Source of the DNA: Shimia aestuarii | GTDB lineage: Bacteria > Pseudomonadota > Alphaproteobacteria > Rhodobacterales > Rhodobacteraceae | Direction: 5' to 3' | Assembly (NCBI RefSeq): GCF_900114635.1 | Contig: NZ_FOTQ01000006.1 | Coordinates: forward strand, 62,001 to 126,000 | Length of the DNA stretch: 64,000 nucleotides | Shown here: in pieces, positions 35,104 to 43,285 of the stretch | Layout of the letters: the number at the start of each line of letters is the position of its first letter | How positions within the stretch are numbered: the stretch's first letter is position 1 | Made by a program: the position numbers and the translations under genes | The notes under the pieces: model-generated | The model's database searches: none | What the model was told of the DNA's origin: nothing | The model's input: the letters and a program-made list of their open reading frames with translations, nothing else

Positions 35104-36831
35104 TCAGAGTACGCCGGTATTGGCCAATGCAACGATGTCGGAGAGCCGGGTGGGCTCTCCGCCAGCGCTTAGACTGAGAAATGAAGTGCGCTGGAAACCG
35201 CCCTGCGCCGTTCGGGTCAAGATGGTGTCTTCCGCCTCGGCAAGCGCGCTCACGATGGTCTCCATGACCACGCGCCCACCCAAAGGCCCCAACTGGCCGT
35301 TTCCGAGCGTTTCTGCCTCGGCCAGCACATAAAACCAGAGGGGTGTTGAAAGGCAGAGATGCTGGTTCCCGACAAGGCCGTCAAACTCGTTGGCATGAGT
35401 CTGAAGAAATGCCGCCACATCGAAATGTCCGACAAGCCCGGCTTGCGCGGCAAGATCCTGGCCGGAGGGCAGTCCAAGTTGGGCGCCTTTTTCCAAGGTG
35501 CGCTGCGCCAGAGAATGGGGGCCGGATGGCAGGCCCTGATCGAAATGGCTGGCGTCAAGTTGGGAGAGATCCGGCTGGATCGAGGCGCTGATCGGACGAG
35601 CCATGGAGGTGGTCACCGGCAGATTGAGGCCGATGTCATCGATCATATTCAGCCAAGGTTGGTTCCAGTTGAAGGGCAACCGGCCGTTTTTGAGTTGGCC
35701 GCCTTTGGAGGTGTAGCCAAGCAGGGCAGACAGGCGTGCGATCCTGGACGTCACGGGGAGGGGCGGCGGGTAGCGGATCGCCCATTCGGAGTAAATCTCC
35801 TGCACCATCGAATGCCCGAAGCGAAAGCAGGCGAGGGCGAACTCGAGCGGTACCAGAAAGTTTCCCGGCGTTGAGGTGACCAGCAGGGGGCCATCGGCCA
35901 TCACTTTGTCGTAAACGTTTTTGGGGATGATGCGTGGCAGGTAGTCCATCAGGACAATTGTTTGAAGATGTTGACGGGTTGCCGTCTTGCTGGCTGCGTC
36001 GTTCAAACCCTGCGTTTCGGACAGATGTTGGTGGAAGCGTACAAACAACACATGCAGCTGTGCCAGACCGAGGTTTGCGTCGACTCTTGGATCGAGGCAG
36101 CAATGGGTGCCGATGTTTGGATCCTCGCGGGGAAGGTCATAAGCGTCATCAAGGATGGCGGGACATTTGTGCAGGCGGCCCAGAGAACTCCCGCCGCTTT
36201 CACGCCACGGGCTGGTGCGGGGCGCGGTCTCCGGTTCGGTTCCGAAAATCGTGTCGAAATCCAGCGCGTGCATGTGGCGGGCATTGCTCCATCCGCCAAG
36301 GCCGGGTCCCAGCAGGTCGGGGTTCCATTTCATGTATGACATGTCATGGGCGAGGAATTGGCCAAGGTAGGTATAGGCAGCAGGGATCCCCTGGCCCTGC
36401 TGGGGCGGGTTCCGGGCGGCCATCTTCTCTGCAAGAAGCTGATACAGATTGCCGGTATCACCTGCTGTCGCGTAAGGGCCGTCAAAGAGTTGATCGTAGA
36501 AACTGACATGTTCAAAACCGGACAGGGCCACGTTGCCTTGATTGGCAGCGAGCACGGTGCTGCGGGCTCGAGTGCGCGAGGAGGTCTGCAGGTTAGAGTG
36601 AGCCAGCTTGAACGCGTCAATTTCCGCATCGAAAAGAACTGGTGTGGAAGCGATCCGATCATCAACGTCTGTTGTGGGTTGGTCCGGCACATATTGGAGT
36701 GTCAGTCTCAACTCGTCCTGGCGGCCATTGAGCCAGAAGTTCTCACGCATTCCAGCGCGTCGCATGCCGAGTTTGTTGCTGTCAGAGCGGAGCCGAACAA
36801 AGCTGACCCCCGCGCCGTGAGACAGTGCCAT
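35104..36831 (-). CDS. Animal-type (peroxidase-cyclooxygenase superfamily) haem peroxidase
   Basis: A 575-residue bacterial member of the animal haem peroxidase family. The distal region reads YTYLGQFLAHDMSYMKW, with the His next to Asp as in the GQFxDHD signature, and the helix DPRVDANLGLAQLHVLFVRF matches the conserved segment before the catalytic Arg. A later FRFGHSMVQEIY gives the probable proximal His in FGHSM. It should oxidise halides, phenols or amino-acid side chains with peroxide. No Sec or Tat signal is seen at the chosen ATG, which follows GGTGGAAC; a longer reading adds 17 residues without features. It is followed by the 156-aa gene. Its position beside YcaO and a cyclase suggests a specialised oxidative modification or defence role, which is inference. 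Confidence 0.85.
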   Translation of the reverse strand: MALSHGAGVSFVRLRSDSNKLGMRRAGMRENFWLNGRQDELRLTLQYVPDQPTTDVDDRIASTPVLFDAEIDAFKLAHSNLQTSSRTRARSTVLAANQGNVALSGFEHVSFYDQLFDGPYATAGDTGNLYQLLAEKMAARNPPQQGQGIPAAYTYLGQFLAHDMSYMKWNPDLLGPGLGGWSNARHMHALDFDTIFGTEPETAPRTSPWRESGGSSLGRLHKCPAILDDAYDLPREDPNIGTHCCLDPRVDANLGLAQLHVLFVRFHQHLSETQGLNDAASKTATRQHLQTIVLMDYLPRIIPKNVYDKVMADGPLLVTSTPGNFLVPLEFALACFRFGHSMVQEIYSEWAIRYPPPLPVTSRIARLSALLGYTSKGGQLKNGRLPFNWNQPWLNMIDDIGLNLPVTTSMARPISASIQPDLSQLDASHFDQGLPSGPHSLAQRTLEKGAQLGLPSGQDLAAQAGLVGHFDVAAFLQTHANEFDGLVGNQHLCLSTPLWFYVLAEAETLGNGQLGPLGGRVVMETIVSALAEAEDTILTRTAQGGFQRTSFLSLSAGGEPTRLSDIVALANTGVL

Positions 36832-37094
36832 CGTTCCACCTCGCGGTGATTTAGATGTCCACCATACATTCTTTGGAGGCAATCACCAAATCCGAACCCG
36901 AGATCGGGCTTCCAGAACCCCAAAGTCCGCGCGACGGAAATTGATCCCAGGATTTGCTATCCGGAAGGGCATCATCCTGAGATGCTGCCCGTCTGGCCAG
37001 GTCCATGGCTGGGCCGGTGTGCCAGAAACTCTATCTTGTCATTGCGACCGAAACCGTTCTGTTGGCGCTGATGTCTGACAAGTTTGACCCACGG

Positions 37095-37523
37095 TCAGAC
37101 ATCGGGTGGGGTGAAGAACGCGGGGCGATAGACGCAATCGGCCAATGTGCTTTGGTTGAGGTCTGCAATGAAGGACGCCTCGGCCTGGGCCAGCCGTGCC
37201 TTCAATCGGCAATGCGGCGTCAGAGTACAGGCAGCGCCGCCCGGCAAAAAGCACTCGACCAACACCTGATCAGCTTCCAGAATGGCCACCACATCGCCAA
37301 GACGTATCTCTTCCGGTGGGCGGGTCAACTTGGCCCCGCCGCTTCCACCGCGCCGGGTTTCGAGGTAGCCGGCCGCGGAAAGTGCGGAAATCACCTTGGC
37401 GAGGTGATTGCGCGAAACATTGAACTCGGCAGCGAGTTCGCCGGTTGTCATGACGCTATCGGGGGCTCCGGCCAAACGCATCAGGACGCGCAGTCCGTAG
37501 TCGGTGAATGAGGTGAGGCGCAA
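37095..37523 (-). CDS. nsrR: Rrf2-family iron-sulfur repressor, NsrR-like
   Basis: A 142-residue repressor. It begins (as TTG) RLTSFTDYGLRVLMRLA, the canonical NsrR N-terminus, with the winged helix including FNVSRNHLAKVISALSAAGY. Three cysteines for an Fe-S cluster lie in CFLPGGAAC and TLTPHCRLK, and the end SFIADLNQSTLADCV matches NsrR. NsrR senses nitric oxide and derepresses NO-responsive genes. I chose the TTG at 37523, with AGGA upstream, over a TTG 20 codons further up, because homologues start at RLTSF. It is divergent from the 48-aa gene and ubiTUV. Cysteine spacing (8 and 6) differs from E. coli NsrR as I remember it, so another Rrf2 role is possible. Confidence 0.78.
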   Translation of the reverse strand: MRLTSFTDYGLRVLMRLAGAPDSVMTTGELAAEFNVSRNHLAKVISALSAAGYLETRRGGSGGAKLTRPPEEIRLGDVVAILEADQVLVECFLPGGAACTLTPHCRLKARLAQAEASFIADLNQSTLADCVYRPAFFTPPDV

Positions 37524-37631
37524 GGTCGCGATCCTGTTTTGGTATTTACAATGCGTATTAATCGGGCGTAATCGGTAAATCAAATGCTAATTCGATCTCG
37601 TCAAGGCGAATCGAAACTGAAAGGACCGGCC

Positions 37632-37778
37632 ATGAGACATGATGCCGTCACCCTTGCACAGGAAGAAATCGGCACGCGGGTTGCCTCTGTTTTGATCCGT
37701 TGTTATCGCGCGCTTCTGGCAGGCCTCGTGTTCCCGGCGCCCCTTGCGGTTTGTGTCGGACGGGGGCGGACCAGATGA
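37632..37778 (+). CDS. Small protein coupled to the DUF2478-like gene (48 aa)
   Basis: A 48-residue frame beginning MRHDAVTLAQEEIGTRVASV with a short hydrophobic centre (CYRALLAGLVFPAPLAVCV) and a basic end. GAAAGGA lies upstream at a proper distance, and its stop overlaps the next start (ATGA), so it is probably translated. It is the first gene after the NsrR-like divergent promoter region. It is a small, possibly membrane-attached protein of unknown function, or a coupling leader peptide. Confidence 0.5.
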   Translation: MRHDAVTLAQEEIGTRVASVLIRCYRALLAGLVFPAPLAVCVGRGRTR

Positions 37779-38344
37779 CGAGACTAGCGAGTGTTTCGGC
37801 CGTGGGTCGGGGGGCTACGGACCTGTTGCTTTCAGCGGTTGCTGAACGGCTGCAGGCTGAGGGGGTCCGGGTTGGTGGGGCGCTGCGCCCACAAAAACCG
37901 CAGGATGAGGCCTCACATTGCAACAGTGATTTGTTGCTTCTGCCGGATGGGCCGATCGCCCGTATCACGCAAGACCTTGGTGCAGGTTCCACAGCTTGCC
38001 GAATGGACTCTGGGGCACTGGAGGAGGCGGCGGCAACCGCAACTGCGCGGCTTGTTTCGGGCGGGGTTGATCTGATCGTGTTGAACAAGTTCGGGATCAG
38101 CGAGGCGGAAGGGCGCGGTTTCCGCGTCCTGATCGCCGAAGCCTTGTCGCGAGATATTCCGGTTGTGGTTGGCGTGTCCGATGCCCACAGGGCGGCTTTC
38201 GAACGCTTCGCGGACGGTATGGCCACGGCGCTGTCGGACAGCGAGAGCGCCGTAGTGACCTGGTGCCTGGCGGCGGTTGCCAATTCCGTTGAGTCATCCG
38301 GCGAGGAACCAACCTGTCGGCAGCAAGAGAGGCTTGAGAAATGA
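37775..38344 (+). CDS. DUF2478-like protein
   Basis: A 189-residue protein resembling DUF2478 proteins, which are found with molybdenum or anaerobic-respiration genes. Visible features include the opening SAVGRGATDLLLSAVAERL, a Cys/His-containing segment (EASHCNSDLLLLPDG) and DLIVLNKFGISEAEGRGFR, a segment reminiscent of the nucleotide-binding NKxG motif. The start at 37775 overlaps the 48-aa gene stop, and its own stop overlaps the ubiT start, so all three are translationally coupled. A role in anaerobic cofactor or quinone metabolism is inferred from that linkage. The family label is from recall and moderately sure. Confidence 0.65.
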   Translation: MTRLASVSAVGRGATDLLLSAVAERLQAEGVRVGGALRPQKPQDEASHCNSDLLLLPDGPIARITQDLGAGSTACRMDSGALEEAAATATARLVSGGVDLIVLNKFGISEAEGRGFRVLIAEALSRDIPVVVGVSDAHRAAFERFADGMATALSDSESAVVTWCLAAVANSVESSGEEPTCRQQERLEK

Positions 38345-38850
38345 CATCAAACACCGACGCCGTTCGCCGCCCGCGCTTGCCGGGGCACCGCCCGGTGGCG
38401 CGATTGTCGGCTGCAATAGCGCAGCCGATCCTGACGCGGGTGGTGCGTCGCATTGCAGAGCGCCATCCGTCGCTCTTCGCCCGGCTTGGGCCCCACCAGA
38501 AAACCGATTTCATTATTGACCCGATCGAGCTTCCCTTTGCGCTGCATCTTCGTCCTGATCCGGATGCGCTGATCTTTCGCGCCGTGCCGCGCGACCTTGC
38601 GCCCGTCGCCGGGGCAGCGATCCGCGGTCGTTTCATGCTGTTGCTGGAGTTGGTTGATTCCGAGGAGGATGGGGATGCCGCTTTCTTCTCGCGTGATCTT
38701 GAAGTGACTGGCGATACAGAAGCCGTCGTGCGGCTGCGCAACGCGCTCGACGATGTCGACGGCTCCATTGCCGAGGAAACTGCCGACATGTTTGGTGCAC
38801 CGGGCCGCGCAATCCTGGCGCGGCTGCGCCGATCCTACCCCGCAAACTGA
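38341..38850 (+). CDS. ubiT: UbiT-like SCP2-domain lipid-binding protein
   Basis: A 169-residue protein with an SCP2 sterol-carrier-like domain (about residues 30-130), including FIIDPIELPFALHLRPD and AAIRGRFMLLLELVDSEEDG. UbiT binds the hydrophobic ubiquinone precursors and is needed for oxygen-independent ubiquinone synthesis. The ATG overlaps the upstream stop (ATGA), and ubiU and ubiV follow directly, which makes the assignment strong. No signal peptide or membrane helix is seen. Confidence 0.82.
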   Translation: MTSNTDAVRRPRLPGHRPVARLSAAIAQPILTRVVRRIAERHPSLFARLGPHQKTDFIIDPIELPFALHLRPDPDALIFRAVPRDLAPVAGAAIRGRFMLLLELVDSEEDGDAAFFSRDLEVTGDTEAVVRLRNALDDVDGSIAEETADMFGAPGRAILARLRRSYPAN

Positions 38851-38867
38851 AAGGAAACAGGCTGACC

Positions 38868-39866
38868 ATGAGCCTTGCCGAACTGATCTGCCCCGCCGGG
38901 ACGCCCGCCGCTCTGCGTACCGCCGTCGATGCTGGCGCCGACGCCGTATATTGCGGTTTCCAGGACGCCACCAACGCCCGCAACTTTCCGGGCCTGAATT
39001 TCACACCGGATGAACTGGCCGAGTCCGTCACGTATGCCCATGCCAAGGGGGCAAAAGTCCTGTTGGCTCTCAACACCTATCCGCCGGCGGGCAGGGTCGA
39101 CCTTTGGCGGCAGGCCGCCGATACCGGTGCGCGATTTGGTGTTGATGCGTTCATCGTCGCGGATATGGGCGTCGCCGACTACATCGCCCGCACCCATCCC
39201 GGCGTCAGGTTGCACCTGTCAGTGCAGGCCGCAGCCTCAAGCCCCGAGGCCATCCGCTATTATTGCGAGAATTTCGGCGTGAAGCGTGTTGTCCTGCCGC
39301 GCATATTGACGATCCCCGAGATCCGGCAAATTCGCAAGGAAATCCCTTGCGAGATCGAGACCTTCATTTTTGGCAACCACGGCCTCATGGTGGAGGGGCG
39401 GTGCAGCTTGACCAACTATCTGACGGGACAGTCGACCAATCTGGATGGCGTCTGCTCCCCGGCTTCGGATGTCGAATATGTCCGCCACGATGATGGTTCG
39501 ATGTCTTCTCAACTTGCAGGTTTCACCATTGATTGTTTCGGTCCGGACGAAAAGGCGGGTTATCCCACGATCTGCAAAGGGCGCTATACCGCGCCCCATC
39601 GGCAGGAGGGCTACTATGCCTTCGAGGAACCCATCAGTCTCAACCTCTCCAGATTGTTGCCGGAACTGATCGAGGCGGGGGTGCACGCCTTCAAGATCGA
39701 GGGGCGGCAACGGTCGAAAAGCTATGTGCGCAATGTCGTAAAGGCTTTTCGCGCAGCGGTGGATGACATCCGGGCGGGGCGGGAGGCGAATATCGCTGAC
39801 CTCGTCGCGTTGACCGAAGGACAGAAACAGACACAGGGCGCCTTTGAGACTAAGAAATGGCGGTGA
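38868..39866 (+). CDS. ubiU: UbiU, U32-family Fe-S protein of oxygen-independent ubiquinone synthesis
   Basis: A 332-residue U32 'peptidase' family protein that, with UbiV, hydroxylates the ubiquinone ring without oxygen. It opens with LAELICPAGTPAALRTAVDA and contains YLTGQSTNLDGVCSPAS and AGYPTICKGRY, the UbiU hallmarks, and the late KIEGRQRSKSYV. Cysteines at 179, 196 and 236 match three of the four cluster ligands of E. coli UbiU as I recall it. The position of its first ligand (Cys169 in E. coli) is Gly here in FGNHGLMVEGRC, while an extra Cys occurs at 223. The ribosome site is AAAGGAAA. ubiV overlaps or follows within a few bases. Confidence 0.9.
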   Translation: MSLAELICPAGTPAALRTAVDAGADAVYCGFQDATNARNFPGLNFTPDELAESVTYAHAKGAKVLLALNTYPPAGRVDLWRQAADTGARFGVDAFIVADMGVADYIARTHPGVRLHLSVQAAASSPEAIRYYCENFGVKRVVLPRILTIPEIRQIRKEIPCEIETFIFGNHGLMVEGRCSLTNYLTGQSTNLDGVCSPASDVEYVRHDDGSMSSQLAGFTIDCFGPDEKAGYPTICKGRYTAPHRQEGYYAFEEPISLNLSRLLPELIEAGVHAFKIEGRQRSKSYVRNVVKAFRAAVDDIRAGREANIADLVALTEGQKQTQGAFETKKWR

Positions 39867-39871
39867 CGAAC

Positions 39872-40783
39872 ATGACAAAACTGACTCTCGGACCGATAGC
39901 CTATCACTGGTCCGCCGATCGGCGGCGCGATTTCTATGCCCGCATCGCGGATGAGGCGCCCGTTGACGAAGTGTATCTTGGAGAGGTGATCTGCTCCAAG
40001 CGCGCGCCTTTCCAGGAGGCTGATCTGCCAACAATCATCGAGCGGTTGGAACGTGCAGGCAAACGGGTGGTCTTGTCCTCGCTTGCCGAGGTGATGCTGA
40101 CGCGAGAGCGGAAGGCGACCGCGGACATGGCTGCGATGGACAGTCACGAGATCGAGATCAATAACGCCGCAGGGTTATATGCGCGCGGCAAACGCCCCCA
40201 TCGCATTGGCCTCTTCATGAATGCCTATAACGAGGCGACGATCAAATGGATGGCCGACCAGGGGGCAACGCATGTTGTCCTGCCAACAGAGTTGCCCGCT
40301 CCGGCGATTGCCGTCGCAACGCGCGTTGCCCGAGACCTAGGGCTTGACGTTGAGGTGCAGGTTTTTGGTCGAGCTTCGCTGGCGGTGTCGGCGCGTTGCT
40401 ATCACGCCCGTGCGCATGGCCGTACCAAGGACAATTGCCAGTTCGTGTGTGAAGACGATGCGGACGGCATGCCGCTGACCACGAGTGACGACCAGCCAAT
40501 CCTGCGGGTGAATGGTATCCAGACCCAGTCAGAGAGCTACGTTGACCTTCTGCCGGAAGCGACACGTCTGGTCGGCGACGGTGTCACGCATTTGCGTCTG
40601 ATGCCACAAGCGGTTGATATGGTGGCTGTCGCGCAAGTTTTTCGTCGTACATTGGACGGCGATCACGAACTTTCCGAAGCGGAGGCAGAGCTGCGTCGGA
40701 TTTGTGGCGACACACCGTTCAGCAATGGCTTTTTTTACGGAGAGGCCGGATACCGGCGCATCGCCAACGTCAATCGGGTTTAG
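39872..40783 (+). CDS. ubiV: UbiV, U32-family partner of UbiU
   Basis: A 303-residue U32-family protein. MTKLTLGPIAYHWSADRRRD matches the UbiV N-terminus, so I place the start at 39872, six bases past the ubiU stop; an ATG five codons upstream overlaps ubiU and cannot be excluded. All four cluster cysteines expected in UbiV are present: one in YLGEVICSKR, one in SARCYHARAHGR, and two in KDNCQFVCEDD. UbiU and UbiV form a heterodimer that adds hydroxyl groups using prephenate as oxygen donor, allowing ubiquinone synthesis without air. It is the last gene of this operon and is convergent with dabA. Confidence 0.88.
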   Translation: MTKLTLGPIAYHWSADRRRDFYARIADEAPVDEVYLGEVICSKRAPFQEADLPTIIERLERAGKRVVLSSLAEVMLTRERKATADMAAMDSHEIEINNAAGLYARGKRPHRIGLFMNAYNEATIKWMADQGATHVVLPTELPAPAIAVATRVARDLGLDVEVQVFGRASLAVSARCYHARAHGRTKDNCQFVCEDDADGMPLTTSDDQPILRVNGIQTQSESYVDLLPEATRLVGDGVTHLRLMPQAVDMVAVAQVFRRTLDGDHELSEAEAELRRICGDTPFSNGFFYGEAGYRRIANVNRV

Positions 40784-40794
40784 TCGTGCGGTTG

Positions 40795-40830
40795 GGCGCG
40801 TCGGATCCGAAATACGCGGATCGACGCGCC
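40795..40830. terminator. Bidirectional hairpin between ubiV and dabA
   Basis: GGCGCGTCGGATCCG and CGGATCGACGCGCC pair over 14 positions with one bulged G and a short loop. It lies in the 79-base convergent gap, 11 bases past the ubiV stop and 32 bases beyond the dabA stop on the other strand. There is no clear T run, but stem strength and position fit a shared terminator. Confidence 0.55.
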
Positions 40831-40862
40831 GCCAAGCAATGTCCAAGCGGGCAAAGCCTCGG

Positions 40863-43271
40863 TTACTCCGCCGCAAGTGTCGGCATGGCGTCGGAATGCT
40901 CTTCCAGTGGGGTCCACTTCAGGTCACCGCGATAGCGCCACGCCAGCTTGCCCTCGTCATCCATGGCGATCAGGTGCAGCCAGCCATTGTCAAAGAGCTT
41001 GCGCACTTCGGTGTGGCGCTCGAGAATGTCGGACATTGCCTCTCGCGGTGCTTCTATGATGACGGACAAGCGCAGCGGTTCATGTTGGAACCGGTTGCCG
41101 TCATGGACGGACTGCCATGGCAGACCCGGTCGAGGGGCACCATTGTTGCCCTCCAGCACGCCGATGCCCCCCACCACGTTGTGCAGCAGCTTATTCCCGC
41201 CACCAAACAGATTGGGAGCTACGGTCGAGCCGTAATATTGAAGGCTGATCCAACTGGCGACGACGACGGGGGCGGTCATGATAAGTTCAAGAACGCCAAA
41301 ACCGTCATCGCGACGCCAGTCGTAATTGTGAAGAAACGCCTGCCCGGACAAGTCTGCGCCGTCGGTGCGGTGCCGCGGCGCGGCGATGAAGGCAAGGCAC
41401 CCGGCCAAGCCCCATTCGGGGCGCGTCTCTGCCCAGTCCCGCGCCCGGTTTGCGACGGTCGCGGGACTGGAAGCGCGGGGCAGGCGCTGGGCGCGCTCTG
41501 CTCTGGCGAGGTTTCCGGCCGCGGTCAGCCATTGTTTCAGCTCCATAAGGCCCGCCACCGGTTTCCCTTTCGGTAGATCCTGCTCGAAGAGCGTCACCGC
41601 GTCGGTCGTCGTATGGTGCAAAGCTGGCAAGAAGACCGTGTCCGACGGGATGTCGATGCCGGCTTCACGCAGCCCAAGCTGCACGTCGGGGTCATTCAGC
41701 AGGCCCGCCAGTAGCCGGGCGTTCACGTCGCCCGCGTAACCGCCGCACGCACCACATTGCAAAGCGCTTGCATGCGGGTTGTTGGTTACGTCGGCCCCGT
41801 GACCGGCCAGCAGAACGATCTTTGCGAAGTTGTCCGTAAGCGACATGGCCGTCAGAACGGACTTTGCCATTCCAACGCGCGTTTCAAGGTCGATGGCCGA
41901 GTCCAGCCGGGGCGCGGGATCTGCTGCGGGTTTGCCGCCGATACCAAGGGAGTCTCGTACGAGTTTTCCTGCGTAGAGCGGCCCCGTGGCCTCCACAAAG
42001 GCGAATGACGAGACGGCTGCCAATTTGAACCGTCCCCAAGCACGTTTGGCCCGGGCGGTGTAGCGGCGCCCCAGATCAGCTGTTTCGGGTTCGATCGACT
42101 GCGATGTTACATCGGGTTGCAACAATACCGGGCCGCGCCGTTCGGCTACGTCCGATCCGGCAGCCTTGTGTGCGCTTGCAAGACCAAAGAAACCGGCAAA
42201 CCCGATTGTCTCGATCTTCTCGTCCTGCGCCTCGAGCGCGCGGCGGAAGACTTCGGAACGAACGTCGATGCAGAACGCCGCCTGCACATCCGCTCGGCCC
42301 TCGGGATTTGGCGGTTTGCTCTGCTGCAGCCTGTTGCCAAGGAGGCGTTGCTCGGCCCTTTCGGAGGCGTCCTGAAGAACCGCATCAATCACGTGGTCTT
42401 TCGACGGGGTGACTGGGGCCTGGTGTGCTGCGACGGTTTCTTGCCAACGCTCTGCGATCTGATCCTCGTAGAACTCGAACAGGGCTTCGTCGAACACCAT
42501 CCGGATCGCAAGAAGCTCGGTCACGGTGTTTTCATGGCCACCATCCAGTTCCGCCTGCCACAAAAGGTAGCGCCCATATTGTGCCCATCCGCCCATAGAC
42601 ATCAGCCACCGGTGGAAGGCGGTGGTGGCGGCACAGGCAGTTATCCCAAGTTTTTCCGAGGCGCGGCCTATGGCGCGCCAAGGCGACCGGTTGGTGCCCG
42701 CGACATAGGCGCAGAAGCCGGTCAGGCCCTGAATTTCGGGCGTGAGGTCACGTGCGGCGTAATCCCGCCAGGAGCTGAAGGGTCCGCCGGACCGGGCCTG
42801 CTGCCAGAGTGCCTGGCCCTCGTCGAAATGACCGGCGGCCCACGCGCCGATGCGGTCCTCGATCAGGCCCGGCCAATCGATACCGGAAACGTCTGCCGCC
42901 AGTTCGGCCACTGTGGGAAGGGCCTCGGGTTTGGGTGCGCTGTTTGCCAATGCGTCGCGGAGTTCCTGAAGGCTGGGCGCATTGAAATGTCCGCTGTGGG
43001 CGGCCAGCGCGTCTATCAGGTCCTTTTCGGAAATGTCGCCTGTATCAAGCTTCTTGGCCCAATGGGCGCGGGAGGGCATGATCCGCACACCTCCGACCCG
43101 CGCCAGACGTGCAGCGGTGACTGCGAGAGGTTCTCCGGTCTGTCCCAGGAATGGGTTGACCGCGACGCTGGCCGATAGCGGGAAAAGGGGTGGGATCGCC
43201 CTGGCCGCATTGTTGGCCTCGGCGATGAGTTCCAGCAAGGGGGCGGGGTATGACTCTAGTTTTGCGAACAT
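40863..43271 (-). CDS. dabA: DabA, zinc-binding subunit of the DAB inorganic carbon pump
   Basis: An 802-residue DUF2309/UPF0753 protein. In characterised DAB systems DabA is a carbonic-anhydrase-like subunit that hydrates CO2 vectorially at the membrane, driven by DabB. The expected zinc site is intact: Cys and Asp in [10 protein letters not shown] (near 332), His in LLAGHGAD (near 490) and Cys in CGACGG fifteen residues later, the same spacing as in the Halothiobacillus protein as I recall it. The start at 43271 follows AAAGGAAC; an upstream in-frame extension into dabB is rejected. It begins 14 bases after the dabB stop, so the two are one operon, divergent from a LysR gene. It would raise cytoplasmic bicarbonate. 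Confidence 0.92.
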   Translation of the reverse strand: MFAKLESYPAPLLELIAEANNAARAIPPLFPLSASVAVNPFLGQTGEPLAVTAARLARVGGVRIMPSRAHWAKKLDTGDISEKDLIDALAAHSGHFNAPSLQELRDALANSAPKPEALPTVAELAADVSGIDWPGLIEDRIGAWAAGHFDEGQALWQQARSGGPFSSWRDYAARDLTPEIQGLTGFCAYVAGTNRSPWRAIGRASEKLGITACAATTAFHRWLMSMGGWAQYGRYLLWQAELDGGHENTVTELLAIRMVFDEALFEFYEDQIAERWQETVAAHQAPVTPSKDHVIDAVLQDASERAEQRLLGNRLQQSKPPNPEGRADVQAAFCIDVRSEVFRRALEAQDEKIETIGFAGFFGLASAHKAAGSDVAERRGPVLLQPDVTSQSIEPETADLGRRYTARAKRAWGRFKLAAVSSFAFVEATGPLYAGKLVRDSLGIGGKPAADPAPRLDSAIDLETRVGMAKSVLTAMSLTDNFAKIVLLAGHGADVTNNPHASALQCGACGGYAGDVNARLLAGLLNDPDVQLGLREAGIDIPSDTVFLPALHHTTTDAVTLFEQDLPKGKPVAGLMELKQWLTAAGNLARAERAQRLPRASSPATVANRARDWAETRPEWGLAGCLAFIAAPRHRTDGADLSGQAFLHNYDWRRDDGFGVLELIMTAPVVVASWISLQYYGSTVAPNLFGGGNKLLHNVVGGIGVLEGNNGAPRPGLPWQSVHDGNRFQHEPLRLSVIIEAPREAMSDILERHTEVRKLFDNGWLHLIAMDDEGKLAWRYRGDLKWTPLEEHSDAMPTLAAE

Positions 43272-43285
43272 GGGATCTGTTCCTT

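Noticed and set aside
37524-37631. Possible FNR-type box near ATCAA in the nsrR-ubiTUV divergent region
   Set aside because: Only one half-site (ATCAA) is recognisable; the partner half does not match TTGAT at the required spacing.
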